DNA of 64,000 nt from Pricia mediterranea (lineage in GTDB: Bacteria; Bacteroidota; Bacteroidia; Flavobacteriales; Flavobacteriaceae), in the NCBI RefSeq assembly GCF_032248455.1, contig NZ_JAVTTP010000002.1, positions 124,001 to 188,000 of the forward strand. Direction: 5' to 3'. The notes under the pieces were generated by a model. That model was not told the DNA's origin. It saw only the letters and a list, made by a program, of their open reading frames with translations, and did not search any database. A program made the translations under genes and the position numbers. Position 1 is the first letter of the stretch; every line of letters begins with the position of its first letter. This document shows, in pieces, positions 34,212-44,553 of this stretch.

Positions 34212-36281
34212 TTAGATTAGTCCATTATACTTTCTGATAAACCACTCGGCGGCCAATGCTATAGTGATCAGCGCCAAGAGAATCTGAAAATCGATCAAAG
34301 ATACGGTATTTTGTTCGCCTTTCTGAACGGGCAGATAGCGGTCGTCTTTTAAAAGCTCGGATAATAGCGTTTCCACTTCGGATGGAAAATAGCTTTTCCC
34401 CCCGGTGTTCCGGGCCAAACGTGCCAATTTGGGATAATCCGTCGTAATCAGTTGTTTTTCCACATCGAAATCAAGAATACTAAATCTACCGGATTTGGAA
34501 AGGTTTTCATTGCGGACGGATACCGTAAAATCATAATTACCCGGGACCAAGTTGCTTACATCCGATTGGTAATAACTTCCCGTCAACAGCATTGGCATAT
34601 CCGTCACCGCATCCGTATCGGTATTTTTCAATCGGATGTCGATGCGTGCATTGGGCGAGAAGGTATAGCTTTCATCAAAATAGGTGGCCGCAATCTTGGC
34701 GCTTCCGCTACCGGTGTACATTGAATTATACTCCAACGTCAACCGTTCCCGGGAACTGTTGCTGGCCAGATAGCGTACCAATCTGCCGACAAATTCATCG
34801 AAATTGGTGAAGTCCCCCTCATTACGAAAACTCTGCATCCGCCATTTCCAGCTATTTTCCCCGAACAGCACGGCCTCCCTTTGGGCGTTGTTTTCAAGAA
34901 CCGCAAGCAAAGGCTGGTCCAGTTCCGCGCCCCGAATCCGTTGGGTCAAAAGGATATCCCCGGCAGCGTCGAGCTGTATTTCCCCCAAGTTGGCGTTCAG
35001 GGGCGGAAAATCCAGTATGGAAAAATCACTGGCATTAAAAATCCTAAATCCCGGGTTTTGCATCGGGAAAACTTCTTCCGCTTGATTGTAACTGTTCCTT
35101 GAAAAACTATTTTGCGCCTTGTTCAAAAAATTCCAGTCCGTCTGCGTACCTGTAATAGTGAACAGATTGGAATTTTTATTTTGGATGTAATCGTAAAGAG
35201 GATCGAACGATGTATCGGGCTGATACAGAATGAACAGGTCAACACCTTCGTATTTCGCGGAATTCCCGGTCGGCTTCATGATGGTAACCGATCGCTGCTC
35301 ATTGCTTTCGATCGCTTTCTTCAAAGTCCCGATATCGGGATGCCTCAGATTCGAAACGATGGCCACATCGGTCTTTTCGTCGATAATCTCTACCGCTAGC
35401 TGTCGGGAATTGTTTGCTGTATTTCGCTCGTTTGTCAAGGATTCGACGGATACAACGATGTTCTTCAGGCCGACAGAATTGGCGTTCAACAAGGTATTGA
35501 TCGTTCGGACCTGGTCGGTTTCCGAAAGTTCAATATTCTCCCGAAATACCGTTCTTCCATTAACTGCGACGTTTAAAGTGGACCGTATATCGGTCTTTCC
35601 AGAGTAGGATACATAGATTTCTAGGGGATATTTATTGTTTAGGAAGGCATATCTGTTGGCATTGACCTGCGTGACCGCGATATCGTCATAGCGGGTCGTG
35701 TCGCCGACGACCACCGGAAAAACGGCCAATTTCCGGTTGCTCTCATAGTACTCGTAATCCCGACCAAAAGTCTGGTTCCCGTCCGTAAACAACACTACGG
35801 CAGTGTTTGATGCGGAATGGATATCTTGGATTCCCCTTAAGGCCCCGGAAATATCAGTGCTGTTTTCAGAATATATGGAGTCGACATCAAGGATGCCGTT
35901 CCCGTTAACAACCTCACCGTCAAAGGCTCCGTCCATTAATTTCGCCCCGAAGCCATAGCTTACTAAAGTAAAACGATTGCCGAGCTCCTCGCTTTCGGTT
36001 ATCTCCCTTACCATTTTTTGAATCGTATCACTGGAGGCCGCGACCGAAGTGGACCTGTCGACCAACACGACCAGATCGGCCTTTTCGATACGATACTCGT
36101 TCTTGGTGAATTGAGGATTGATCAGCAGCAGCAAGGCCCCGAACAAAGCCAGAAATCGCAAAAAGGACAAAATTATGTATAATCTGCCCTTTCGTCTGAC
36201 TTTATAGTAGTATTGAAACAGTACCAGACCCAAGGCCACAATGGCAGCGAGGATGATCAAGAGTACTGTTTGAACGTCCAT
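34212..36281 (-). CDS. large VWA-domain membrane protein
   Basis: 689 residues. Two N-terminal membrane helices (about 5-22 and 38-58), then a VWA domain directly after (LVVLVDRSTSVA, a DxSxS MIDAS). Beta-rich extracytoplasmic regions follow, and a C-terminal membrane helix (about 668-685, LIDFQILLALITIALAAEWF) is followed by a short basic tail. It resembles the BatA/BatB-like and related VWA proteins of Bacteroidota, but I cannot name a pathway. Paired with the SPFH gene. Confidence 0.78.
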   Translation of the reverse strand: MDVQTVLLIILAAIVALGLVLFQYYYKVRRKGRLYIILSFLRFLALFGALLLLINPQFTKNEYRIEKADLVVLVDRSTSVAASSDTIQKMVREITESEELGNRFTLVSYGFGAKLMDGAFDGEVVNGNGILDVDSIYSENSTDISGALRGIQDIHSASNTAVVLFTDGNQTFGRDYEYYESNRKLAVFPVVVGDTTRYDDIAVTQVNANRYAFLNNKYPLEIYVSYSGKTDIRSTLNVAVNGRTVFRENIELSETDQVRTINTLLNANSVGLKNIVVSVESLTNERNTANNSRQLAVEIIDEKTDVAIVSNLRHPDIGTLKKAIESNEQRSVTIMKPTGNSAKYEGVDLFILYQPDTSFDPLYDYIQNKNSNLFTITGTQTDWNFLNKAQNSFSRNSYNQAEEVFPMQNPGFRIFNASDFSILDFPPLNANLGEIQLDAAGDILLTQRIRGAELDQPLLAVLENNAQREAVLFGENSWKWRMQSFRNEGDFTNFDEFVGRLVRYLASNSSRERLTLEYNSMYTGSGSAKIAATYFDESYTFSPNARIDIRLKNTDTDAVTDMPMLLTGSYYQSDVSNLVPGNYDFTVSVRNENLSKSGRFSILDFDVEKQLITTDYPKLARLARNTGGKSYFPSEVETLLSELLKDDRYLPVQKGEQNTVSLIDFQILLALITIALAAEWFIRKYNGLI

Positions 36282-36285
36282 TTTT

Positions 36286-36440
36286 TTAGTAGTTAGTACT
36301 TAGAGTATTGAGTATTAAGTACTAATGAATATTGAGTGGCAAGTACTAAGTAGTGGTCGGGAGATTTTCATTGTAGGGATCATTGTTTTGCAGTGATTCT
36401 TTCAGAAATAAACTAATAAACCCATAAACTTATAAACTCA
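36286..36440. repeat. two 7-bp-period tracts between fabG and the VWA gene
   Basis: First tract 36286-36355: AGTAGTT, AGTACTT, AGAGTATTG-type units then GAGTATT, AAGTACT, AATGAAT. Second tract 36407-36440: AGAAATA, AACTAAT, AAACCCA, TAAACTT, ATAAACT. Both keep 7-base spacing but differ in sequence. They lie between the fabG stop and the VWA start. Confidence 0.6.
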
Positions 36441-36441
36441 G

Positions 36442-37188
36442 CTAAGTAAGCATTCCCCCATCGACGTTAAGCACTTGCCCTGTTACGTAAAGGGATAGGT
36501 CGGAGGCAAAGAAAAGACAGGCATTGGCGATATCTTCGGGAGACCCGCCCCGTTTTAAGGGAATAGCGTCTCGCCAGCCCTGTACCGTTTTTTCGTCGAG
36601 CTTATTGGTCATTTCGGTTTCGATAAACCCAGGGGCGATGGCATTGCACCGGATGTTCCGCGAACCAAGTTCCAGGGCAACGGATTTTGTAAATCCGATC
36701 ATCCCCGCCTTCGAGGCCGCGTAGTTGGTCTGTCCCGCATTGCCTTTGACCCCGACCACGCTGCTCATATTGATAATCGAGCCGCTGCGCTGTTTCAAGA
36801 ACGTACGCTGCACCGCCTTGGTCATATTGAAAACGGATTTGAGGTTGGTCTCGATAACGCTATCGAAATCCGCTTCGGTCATACGCATTAGGAGATTGTC
36901 TTTCGTGATACCAGCGTTGTTGATGAGCACGTCGATTCCGCCAAAATCCTCCAACACCTTAGCGACCAAGGCGTCGGCCTGTTCAAAACTTGCGGCATCG
37001 CTTTGATAGGCCTTTGCGGTTACGCCTTTGCCCTTAAGCGCTTTCTCCAGCTCCAAAGCCGGTTTTTCGCTCGAACTATAGGTAAAAGCCACGTTGGCTC
37101 CGTGATCCGCAAATATTTCGGCAATGCCTTTACCGATACCTCGGCTGGCACCGGTTATGATCACATTCTTTCCTGCTAACAATTTCAT
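36442..37188 (-). CDS. fabG: 3-oxoacyl-[ACP] reductase
   Basis: 248 residues, short-chain dehydrogenase. Cofactor motif TGASRGIGKGIAE, NNAG, catalytic Ser in INMSSVVG and Tyr-x-x-x-Lys in YAASKAG, and the C-terminal VTGQVLNVDGGM typical of FabG. NADPH-dependent step of fatty-acid elongation. 86 bases after sucD. Confidence 0.92.
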   Translation of the reverse strand: MKLLAGKNVIITGASRGIGKGIAEIFADHGANVAFTYSSSEKPALELEKALKGKGVTAKAYQSDAASFEQADALVAKVLEDFGGIDVLINNAGITKDNLLMRMTEADFDSVIETNLKSVFNMTKAVQRTFLKQRSGSIINMSSVVGVKGNAGQTNYAASKAGMIGFTKSVALELGSRNIRCNAIAPGFIETEMTNKLDEKTVQGWRDAIPLKRGGSPEDIANACLFFASDLSLYVTGQVLNVDGGMLT

Positions 37189-37274
37189 GGTACGGATATT
37201 TTAGTAACCTAGGGCCGGGGGTGTTTAAAGGACAATCACCCTATTTTGGAATTTGGAATTGGTGAATTAAAATT

Positions 37275-38150
37275 TCACCCTTCCATCACCTCTTTCACCT
37301 TCAAGCCGATTTCCGCGGGGGAATCGACCACGTGAATGCCGTGCTCTTTCATGATTTTTTTCTTGGCCTGCGCGGTATCGTCGCTTCCGCCGACAATCGC
37401 ACCGGCATGGCCCATGGTACGGCCGGCTGGAGCGGTCTCTCCGGCTATAAAGCCGATAATGGGTTTTTTGCTGCCATTAGCTTTGTACCACTTCGCGGCA
37501 TCGGCCTCCAACTGTCCGCCAATCTCTCCGATCATGACGACGGCTTTCGTTTCGGGGTCGTTGATCAAAAGTTCTACGGCTTCCTTTGTGGTCGTACCGA
37601 TAATCGGGTCACCACCGATTCCGATGGCCGTCGAAATCCCAAGACCTTGGCGTACTACCTGGTCCGCCGCCTCGTAGGTCAGCGTTCCCGATTTGGAAAC
37701 GACCCCTACATTACCCTTTTTGAAAACAAAGCCGGGCATGATGCCGACCTTAGCTTCCCCTGGCGTAATCACCCCGGGACAGTTCGGTCCGATCAAACGG
37801 CAATCGCGGTCCTTGATATAATCCGCAGCTTTCACCATATCGGCAACGGGAATACCCTCGGTAATCGTAATGATGACCTTGATACCGGAGTTGGCAGCTT
37901 CCATGATCGCATCGGCGGCAAAGGCGGGGGGTACGAATATAATGCTCGTGTCGGCACCTACCTCTTTGACCGCTTCGGCCACGGTATTGAAAACCGGCTT
38001 GCCCAAATGTTCCTGTCCGCCTTTCCCCGGAGTTACGCCACCAACTACCTGGGTACCGTATTCTATCATCTGTTCGGCATGAAAAGTTCCCTCGCTTCCG
38101 GTAAAACCTTGTACGATTATTTTGGAATCCTTATTGACTAATACGCTCAT
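37275..38150 (-). CDS. sucD: succinate--CoA ligase subunit alpha
   Basis: 291 residues. CoA-binding [18 protein letters not shown] and [32 protein letters not shown], and the phosphohistidine in [12 protein letters not shown]. Forms succinyl-CoA synthetase with SucB, which is not encoded in this window. TCA-cycle enzyme. The C-terminus [10 protein letters not shown] is complete. Confidence 0.95.
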   Translation of the reverse strand: MSVLVNKDSKIIVQGFTGSEGTFHAEQMIEYGTQVVGGVTPGKGGQEHLGKPVFNTVAEAVKEVGADTSIIFVPPAFAADAIMEAANSGIKVIITITEGIPVADMVKAADYIKDRDCRLIGPNCPGVITPGEAKVGIMPGFVFKKGNVGVVSKSGTLTYEAADQVVRQGLGISTAIGIGGDPIIGTTTKEAVELLINDPETKAVVMIGEIGGQLEADAAKWYKANGSKKPIIGFIAGETAPAGRTMGHAGAIVGGSDDTAQAKKKIMKEHGIHVVDSPAEIGLKVKEVMEG

Positions 38151-38235
38151 TTGTTATGTTATTGGTTATTTACTGCTTCGACCTAATGCACAAAAATATG
38201 GGATTGACCTCGATTTCTAAAGCATTCGGAACTAA

Positions 38236-39168
38236 TTATTCCCCCATATTCTTTAAAATGGCCGGTATTTTTTTCACGTTGGCCAATTGTTTCAATTTTT
38301 CGCGGGATTCCTCGATGGGTGTCCCAAAGTAACTTTTACCGCCGGGGACGGATTTTGTAACGCCTGTTTGGCCCATGATGACCGCCCTTTTTCCTATAGT
38401 AATTCCGCTCGTCGTCCCTACCTGGCCCCAAAGGGTGACCTCGTCCTCGATAATCACACAGCCTGCAATACCCGTCTGGGAAGCGATCAAGCAGTTTTCT
38501 CCAATAACGGTATCGTGGCCGACATGCACCTGGTTATCCAGTTTTGTGCCTCTTTTGATCGTGGTATCCCCCGTCACTCCCCTATCGATTGAGCATAGGG
38601 AACCTAATTCGACCCCATCTTCCAAGACCACTCTCCCGCAGGAACTGAGTTTATCGAAACCTTCCGGCCTTTTTTTATAATAGAAAGCGTCGGACCCAAG
38701 AACAGTTCCGGAATGGATGATAACGTTGTCTCCTATTACACAGTTGTCGTTTATGGTCACATTGGCATGGATGATGCAATGATTCCCGATGTGTACGTTA
38801 TTCCCAATGAACACATGGGGCTGAATGACGGTATTCCTACCGATAACGGCGGAGTTCGCAATGGTGCCCAAGGCCTCTTCAAAAGGCTTGAAATAGTGGA
38901 TCAAGGCGTTGAAATCCCGGAACGGATCGTCGGAAATCAACAAGGCTTTATCGGGCGGACATTCGACCTCTTTATTGATAAGCACCACCGACGCCTTACA
39001 TTTCAGGGCTTTATCATAGTATTTAGGATGGTCCACGAAAACAATGTCCCCATGCTCCACTACGTGGATTTCGTTCATCCCCAGCACCGGAAAATCATCT
39101 GCACCCACATACTCGCAACCGATGATGGTCGCAATCTGCTTTAAGGTATGGGGAACGGGAAGTTTCAT
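38236..39168 (-). CDS. LpxD-like UDP-3-O-acylglucosamine N-acyltransferase (paralogue)
   Basis: 310 residues. An N-terminal uridine-binding-like domain (about 1-100), then a long left-handed beta-helix of hexapeptide repeats (VIGRNTVIQPHVFIGNNVHIG...). The segment LDNQVHVGHDTVIGENCLIASQTGIAG corresponds to the catalytic-His region of LpxD. A canonical lpxD lies at 42090-43124. The two are adjacent paralogues in the lipid A block, and this copy may have another acceptor or acyl preference. The stop of efp overlaps its start by 4 bases. Confidence 0.82.
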   Translation of the reverse strand: MKLPVPHTLKQIATIIGCEYVGADDFPVLGMNEIHVVEHGDIVFVDHPKYYDKALKCKASVVLINKEVECPPDKALLISDDPFRDFNALIHYFKPFEEALGTIANSAVIGRNTVIQPHVFIGNNVHIGNHCIIHANVTINDNCVIGDNVIIHSGTVLGSDAFYYKKRPEGFDKLSSCGRVVLEDGVELGSLCSIDRGVTGDTTIKRGTKLDNQVHVGHDTVIGENCLIASQTGIAGCVIIEDEVTLWGQVGTTSGITIGKRAVIMGQTGVTKSVPGGKSYFGTPIEESREKLKQLANVKKIPAILKNMGE

Positions 39169-39731
39169 TCCTTGACCCTTTCCACGTAGGAACTGCTCGA
39201 GGTATCCACCTTGATCTTATCGCCTTCGTTGAGAAAAAGAGGTACGTTTATTTCGGCCCCCGTCTCCACCTTGGCGGGCTTGGTGGCGTTGGTGGCTGTA
39301 TTGCCCTTTACCCCCGGCTCGGTGTAGGTGATTTCAAGAACTACACTGGCAGGCAGGTCCACGGAGAGGGGCATCGCATCTTCCGTGTTGAACAGAATGG
39401 TCACCACTTCCCCCTCCTTTAATAGATCTGGGGTGTCTAGGGCACTCTCTTGAAGTGCAATTTGGTTGTAATCGTCGGTGTTCATAAAATGATACGTCTC
39501 ACCATCGGCGTACAAAAACTGGTAAGACCGGGTCTCGACCCTTACATCGTCGATCTTGTGACCGGCAGAAAATGTATTCTCCAAGACCTTTCCCGTGGTT
39601 ACACTTTTCAGTTTGGTTCGCACAAAGGCAGGACCCTTGCCCGGCTTAACGTGCAAAAATTCAATGATTTTATAAATGTCGTCGTTGTAGCGAATACAAA
39701 GTCCCTTTCGTATATCTGATGTTGATGCCAT
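39165..39731 (-). CDS. efp: translation elongation factor P
   Basis: 188 residues, three beta-barrel domains. The loop with the modifiable Lys is HVKPGKGPAFVRTKLKS (about residues 29-45); the central and C-terminal EF-P signatures YADGETYHFMN and GVKGNTATNATKPAKVETGAEINVPLFLNEGDKIKVDT are intact. Relieves stalling at polyproline. It sits among the lpx genes and overlaps the next gene by 4 bases. Confidence 0.95.
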   Translation of the reverse strand: MASTSDIRKGLCIRYNDDIYKIIEFLHVKPGKGPAFVRTKLKSVTTGKVLENTFSAGHKIDDVRVETRSYQFLYADGETYHFMNTDDYNQIALQESALDTPDLLKEGEVVTILFNTEDAMPLSVDLPASVVLEITYTEPGVKGNTATNATKPAKVETGAEINVPLFLNEGDKIKVDTSSSSYVERVKE

Positions 39732-39732
39732 G

Positions 39733-39800
39733 CTAAGGTTTTAAGTTCAACGTTTAAGGTTAAAATGAATTTGAAGATTTGAGCATTGGTCGATTTGAGA
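39733..39800. repeat. 7-bp-period tract upstream of efp
   Basis: Units TAAGGTT, TTAAGTT, CAACGTT, TAAGGTT, then ATTTGAA, GATTTGA at 7-base spacing, directly before the efp start (39731, reverse). The rest of the lpxA-efp spacer to 39900 shows no gene. Confidence 0.6.
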
Positions 39801-39900
39801 ATATCGTTTCTTCCTTTCGTCTTTTTGTCAAATTAAGTGTCATACCTATTGTTTTACAGAAATAAAGGTAGAACCATTTTAAAAGTAAAACATCTTAAAA

Positions 39901-40686
39901 TCAGCTATTGCTAAAATATCCTTTCATAATCCCCCGTTGCGAATCACGGATGAACTGCAAGATCTCGTCCCTTTCGGGCGTGGCCTCCATCTCGGCTTCA
40001 ATGATCTGGGTAGCTTGGGAATTATTATAATTTTTTTGATAGAGGATGCGATAGATGTTCTGGATCTCCCGAATTTTTTCGGATGGAATCCCCCTTCTGC
40101 GCAATCCCACGGAGTTTATTCCAACGTAGGATAGCGGTTCCCTAGCTGCCTTGACATAGGGAGGTACATCCTTTCGCACCAAAGAACCGCCGGTAACAAA
40201 GGCGTGCTGCCCCACGGACACGAATTGGTGCACGGCAACGAGTCCCGCTAAAATCACGTTATCGCCGACCGTGACATGGCCTGCCAAGGTGGAATTGTTC
40301 GAAAAAATACAGTTGTCACCGACGATACAGTCATGGGCAATATGGCAATATGCCATAATCAAGCAATTTTTTCCGATTACCGTCTTATTCCGGTCGGAGG
40401 TACCCTTGTGTATAGTCGCGCACTCCCGGATCGTCGTATCGTCTCCGATACTTACCGTGGTATCCTCGCCCCTGTATTTTAAATCTTGGGGCGAGGCGGA
40501 AATAACGGCTCCGGGATAGATGTTACAGTTTTTTCCGATGCGGGCCCCTTCCATAATCGTTACGTTGGACCCGATCCAAGTTCCATCGCCAATGGTCACA
40601 TTGTTGTGAATGGTCGTAAAGGGCTCGACCACCACTTTTTTAGAGATTTTGGCGCCCGGATGGATGTAGGCCAACGGTTGGTTCAT
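39901..40686 (-). CDS. lpxA: acyl-ACP--UDP-N-acetylglucosamine O-acyltransferase
   Basis: 261 residues. Hexapeptide beta-helix from residue 8 (AYIHPGAKISKKVVVEPFT), catalytic His within CLIMAYCHIAHDCIVGDNC, then VHQFVSVGQHAFVTGGS and the helical C-terminal cap. First step of lipid A synthesis. 1 base after the lpxC/fabZ stop, same operon. Confidence 0.95.
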   Translation of the reverse strand: MNQPLAYIHPGAKISKKVVVEPFTTIHNNVTIGDGTWIGSNVTIMEGARIGKNCNIYPGAVISASPQDLKYRGEDTTVSIGDDTTIRECATIHKGTSDRNKTVIGKNCLIMAYCHIAHDCIVGDNCIFSNNSTLAGHVTVGDNVILAGLVAVHQFVSVGQHAFVTGGSLVRKDVPPYVKAAREPLSYVGINSVGLRRRGIPSEKIREIQNIYRILYQKNYNNSQATQIIEAEMEATPERDEILQFIRDSQRGIMKGYFSNS

Positions 40687-40687
40687 A

Positions 40688-42073
40688 TCATTTCTTTTTG
40701 ACGATTTGGGCCATCATTTCCGCTTCACACACAAGTTTATTATTGGCATAGGCGTAGGCCTGCATGTGGCAAATGCCCCGGCGAATAGGCGAAATCAAGC
40801 TACAATGGAATATAAGGGTATCGCCCGGAAGCACTTTCTGCTTGAACTTCACATTATCGATCTTCATGAACAGGGTGAGGTAGTTCTCGGGATCCGGTAT
40901 CGTGCTCAGCACCAGTATTCCGCCGGTCTGGGCCATGGCCTCCACCTGAAGCACGCCCGGCATTACCGGGGCGTCGGGGAAATGGCCTACGAAGAACGGT
41001 TCGTTCATCGTCACGTTCTTCATACCGACAACGTGGGTGTCGGAAAGTTCCAGAATACGATCGATAAGAAGAAACGGGGGGCGGTGTGGCAACATCGCCA
41101 TAATCTGATGGATGTCCATCAACGGCGGTTGGTCCAAATCATACTGGGGCACCTTGTTCCGTTTTTCGAGCTTGATAATATTGGAAAGTTTTTTGGCAAA
41201 CTGGGTGTTCACATAGTGCCCCGGTTTGTTGGCGATGACCTTGCCACGGATACGGGCCCCGGCCAAGGCCAGGTCGCCAACTACATCCAAGAGCTTGTGT
41301 CGCGCTGCTTCGTTGGGTTGGTGCAGGGTCAGGTTGTCTAGAATACCGTTGGGTTTTACCGATAGCTTTTTCTTGTCGAAGGCATCCTCCAACTTCTTCA
41401 TGGTGCTTTCGGAAATTTCTTTATCCACATAAACGATGGCATTGTTCAGATCGCCCCCCTTGATGAGCCCATTTTCCAGCAGGGTCTCCAGTTCATGAAG
41501 GAAACTGAAAGTGCGGGCATACGCGATCTCATCCTTGAACTCGGATAGGTCGTTCAAGGTAGCATTCTGAGTGCCCAAGACCTTCGTGCCAAAATCGACC
41601 ATGGTGGTCACCTGATATCTATCCGCGGGAATTACCGTGATTTCACTACCGCTCTCCTCATCCTTATAAGTGATTACATCCTTTACGATATATTCTTCGC
41701 GATCTGCATCCTGTTCCCTGGAACCCGCGATTTCAAGACCTTCCACGAAATATTTGGCCGACCCGTCCATTATAGGAGGTTCGGGAGCGTCCAACTCGAT
41801 CAGTACATTATCGATTTCCATACCGACAAGCGCCGCAAGTACATGTTCGGAAGTCTGAATTTTAACTCCCTTTTTTTCTAGATTGGTACCCCTTTGGGTG
41901 TTGACTACGTATTTGGCATCGGCTTCAATGACGGGTTCTCCCTCGAGATCGACGCGTTTGAAAGCATAGCCATGATTTACGGGTGCGGGTACGAATTTCA
42001 TGGTCACGTCGGCACCGGTGTGAAGGCCGACACCTTTTAATATGACCTCTTTATTAATGGTTCTCTGTTTCAT
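40688..42073 (-). CDS. lpxC/fabZ: fused LpxC deacetylase / FabZ dehydratase
   Basis: 461 residues. The LpxC half (about 1-300) has GVGLHTGADV, zinc ligand region TSEHVLAAL, MDGSAKYFVE, and HKLLDVVGDLAL with the second zinc His/Asp. The FabZ half (about 315-461) has IHQIMAMLPHRPPFLLIDRI, VGHFPDAPVMPGVLQVEAMAQTGG (catalytic His and Glu). This fusion is characteristic of Bacteroidota and couples lipid A commitment to fatty-acid dehydration. Confidence 0.95.
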   Translation of the reverse strand: MKQRTINKEVILKGVGLHTGADVTMKFVPAPVNHGYAFKRVDLEGEPVIEADAKYVVNTQRGTNLEKKGVKIQTSEHVLAALVGMEIDNVLIELDAPEPPIMDGSAKYFVEGLEIAGSREQDADREEYIVKDVITYKDEESGSEITVIPADRYQVTTMVDFGTKVLGTQNATLNDLSEFKDEIAYARTFSFLHELETLLENGLIKGGDLNNAIVYVDKEISESTMKKLEDAFDKKKLSVKPNGILDNLTLHQPNEAARHKLLDVVGDLALAGARIRGKVIANKPGHYVNTQFAKKLSNIIKLEKRNKVPQYDLDQPPLMDIHQIMAMLPHRPPFLLIDRILELSDTHVVGMKNVTMNEPFFVGHFPDAPVMPGVLQVEAMAQTGGILVLSTIPDPENYLTLFMKIDNVKFKQKVLPGDTLIFHCSLISPIRRGICHMQAYAYANNKLVCEAEMMAQIVKKK

Positions 42074-42089
42074 TTGTCAATTGGGAAAT

Positions 42090-43124
42090 TCAAACTTCTT
42101 TCGATTGGACCGTATTTTTTTCAAGTTCATCGAGACGATTCGACATTTTCGGAAGGTTTTTAAAGAGTACATACGATTTATTGTAATCGCCGTAATTTAA
42201 TGCTGGAGACCCCTGAAGTACCTCACCGCTCTTGACGTTGCGCCCAATACCGGACTGCGCCTGTATCTTTACGTTGTCACCGATCGTGATATGGCCTACA
42301 ATACCTACCTGCCCCCCGATCATACATCGCTTTCCGATTTTGGCCGACCCGGCGATTCCAGTCTGGGCGGCAATCACCGTATGCTCCCCGATTTCTACGT
42401 TATGGGCGATCTGGATCTGATTATCTAGCTTGACCCCTTTCCGCAAGATGGTCGAGCCTAAGGTGGCGCGGTCGATGGTCGTACCGGCACCTACATCGAC
42501 ATCGTCCTCTAAAATAACGTTTCCGGTCTGGGGGACTTTTTGGAATTCGCCGTCGTTATTTGGACTAAATCCGAAACCGTCCGCCCCGATCACGACCCCG
42601 CTGTGTATAATGCAGTTTTTTCCGATAACCGATTCGGAGTAGATCTTGGCTCCGGCGAAAACGATAACGTTATCGGCAATCTTCACGTTGTCGCCGATAT
42701 AAACGTTGGGATAGATTTTTACGTTGTCACCAAGGGTGACATTGTTACCGAGGTAAGAAAAAGCCCCTAGATATACCTCAGTACCATAGGTTACATTTTC
42801 CGAGCGATAGATGGGTTGCTCGATTCCCGTTTTGTTGTTCTTTACCTGATTGTAATATTCCAAAATGCGCGAAAACGATTTGTAGGCGTCATCAACTCTG
42901 ATCAGGGTAGTGTTCAAAGACTGCTCGGGAACAAAATCTTTATTGACAATCGTAATGGAGGCCTTAGTGGAATAAATATAGGAAGTATATTTGGGATTGG
43001 CCAAAAAGGTCAAAGCTCCCTTTTCGCCTTCCTCGATTTTGGATAATTTGTGAACGGCTATATCGGGATCACCATTAAGATCACCATCTAAGATACCCGC
43101 AATTTGACCAGCCGTAAACACCAT
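42090..43124 (-). CDS. lpxD: UDP-3-O-(3-hydroxyacyl)glucosamine N-acyltransferase
   Basis: 344 residues. The N-terminal LpxD domain begins [19 protein letters not shown]; the beta-helix includes [11 protein letters not shown] and [27 protein letters not shown] with the catalytic His. The C-terminal helix ends RLDELEKN. Third step of lipid A synthesis. 16 bases upstream of lpxC/fabZ and 32 bases after the HD gene. Confidence 0.94.
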   Translation of the reverse strand: MVFTAGQIAGILDGDLNGDPDIAVHKLSKIEEGEKGALTFLANPKYTSYIYSTKASITIVNKDFVPEQSLNTTLIRVDDAYKSFSRILEYYNQVKNNKTGIEQPIYRSENVTYGTEVYLGAFSYLGNNVTLGDNVKIYPNVYIGDNVKIADNVIVFAGAKIYSESVIGKNCIIHSGVVIGADGFGFSPNNDGEFQKVPQTGNVILEDDVDVGAGTTIDRATLGSTILRKGVKLDNQIQIAHNVEIGEHTVIAAQTGIAGSAKIGKRCMIGGQVGIVGHITIGDNVKIQAQSGIGRNVKSGEVLQGSPALNYGDYNKSYVLFKNLPKMSNRLDELEKNTVQSKEV

Positions 43125-43156
43125 GGGTGCAAAAGTAAGAAAAATAGTTAATGCTT

Positions 43157-44416
43157 TTAGCCTTTAGGATAGCACACGTAATTTTTGACAACTTTTTTGG
43201 ATAGTGCCTTCAGGTTCAGCTGGTCGGAGGCCTTGGCAACATCGATCAGTTTCCCGTTTTTCTTTAGGATGTCAATATTCTGATGTCGCTGATCGTAGGC
43301 CTGGTTTTCTATCCGACCCCCGAAAACAAAGTAGCGGGCCTCGTGCTCCGTGAGCCCATGTTTTTTTGCGAATTTCATAACATACTGTTGTAAACGCATC
43401 TCGTCGACAGGCTTTTTCCTGAGCTTAATCTTGAGCAGACGACGATTGATAATCATGCCGCTCAAATGCGAAAGCACAAAGTCAGGATGGTCTTGCCAGG
43501 TTTTTAAGGCGGACAGGATGTCGGTATCGTCGAGTTTGGCGAAGGTATGGAGTATAGTTCGATCGAAATCGTCGCGGTTGATCTTATGAGTCATAAAAAA
43601 TCGCAGCGGTTCGCTGCAGGGCAAGGCATCGCCGTCCGCAGTGAGTTCTTTGGCACGCTTCAAAGTCCTAATCAACAGCTGTTCGGCGACGATACCTGTT
43701 TTATGAAGGTAGACCTGCCAGTACATAAAACGCCGAGCCATCAAAAATTTTTCTACGGAATAAATACCTTTCTGCTGTACCACCAAACGGCCATCGACCA
43801 CGTTCAGCATCGTAATGAGGCGTTCGGCGTTGATGTTGCCCTCGGCGACGCCGGTATAAAAACTGTCCCGCTTCAGGTAGTCCATCCGATCCATGTCGAG
43901 CTGACTGGATACCAATTGATTTAAAAATAGTTTTTTATGCCGCCCTCTGAAAATTTCGATGGCCATTGTTAAACTTCCGTTAAACTTGTCGTTCAATGCC
44001 TGCATGAACTCCAGCGAAATCTGCTCGTGATTCGTGCCCGAGACAATACTGTGCTCCATAGCGTGGGAAAACGGTCCATGTCCGATATCGTGCAGGAGAA
44101 TGGCGGCATAAAGCCCCGTTTCTTCCTCCTCCGTAATTTCGACGGCTTTCAATCGGAGTACCTGAACCGCCTCTTGCATGAGATGCATACAACCTAGGGC
44201 GTGGTGAAATCGGGTATGATGCGCCCCCGGGTAGACCAAGTACGAAAGTCCCATTTGCGAAATCCGTCGTAAGCGTTGAAAGTACGGTTCACCGATCAGC
44301 TCGAAAATCAAGGGATCGGGAATGGCAATAAATCCGTAAATTGGATCATTGAAGATTTTTAACTTTGTAGCTTTTTTCAAGAGGGCATCCTTTTTTAAAC
44401 TATTCTCCGGAATCAA
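43157..44416 (-). CDS. HD-domain phosphohydrolase (dNTPase-like)
   Basis: 419 residues. HD signature: [31 protein letters not shown] (HD pair) and [15 protein letters not shown]. This layout is that of the SAMHD1/dGTPase-like branch of HD proteins. Substrate unknown. It heads the reverse-strand lpx operon, a common flavobacterial arrangement. Start [15 protein letters not shown]. Confidence 0.88.
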   Translation of the reverse strand: MIPENSLKKDALLKKATKLKIFNDPIYGFIAIPDPLIFELIGEPYFQRLRRISQMGLSYLVYPGAHHTRFHHALGCMHLMQEAVQVLRLKAVEITEEEETGLYAAILLHDIGHGPFSHAMEHSIVSGTNHEQISLEFMQALNDKFNGSLTMAIEIFRGRHKKLFLNQLVSSQLDMDRMDYLKRDSFYTGVAEGNINAERLITMLNVVDGRLVVQQKGIYSVEKFLMARRFMYWQVYLHKTGIVAEQLLIRTLKRAKELTADGDALPCSEPLRFFMTHKINRDDFDRTILHTFAKLDDTDILSALKTWQDHPDFVLSHLSGMIINRRLLKIKLRKKPVDEMRLQQYVMKFAKKHGLTEHEARYFVFGGRIENQAYDQRHQNIDILKKNGKLIDVAKASDQLNLKALSKKVVKNYVCYPKG

Positions 44417-44507
44417 AGTTAGTAATTGAGTTTATAAAATTATGGGATTATTAGTTTATCATTGCCTCTAGCTCGCCACACCATAACTCAAGGCGCTTAG
44501 TATTCTC

Positions 44508-44553
44508 ATTCACTAACCCACTAATCCCCTAACTCCTAACCCCTTTTCAAACC
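44508..44553. repeat. 7-bp-period tract upstream of porX
   Basis: Units CATTCAC, TAACCCA, CTAATCC, CCTAACT and CCTAACC at 7-base spacing end just before the porX ATG at 44554. Confidence 0.6.

Noticed and set aside
37332-38141. 269-codon plus-strand open frame
   Set aside because: Exact antisense of sucD, whose phosphohistidine and CoA motifs leave no doubt about the coding strand.
40706-41341. 211-codon plus-strand open frame
   Set aside because: Antisense of the lpxC/fabZ fusion gene; no domain found.
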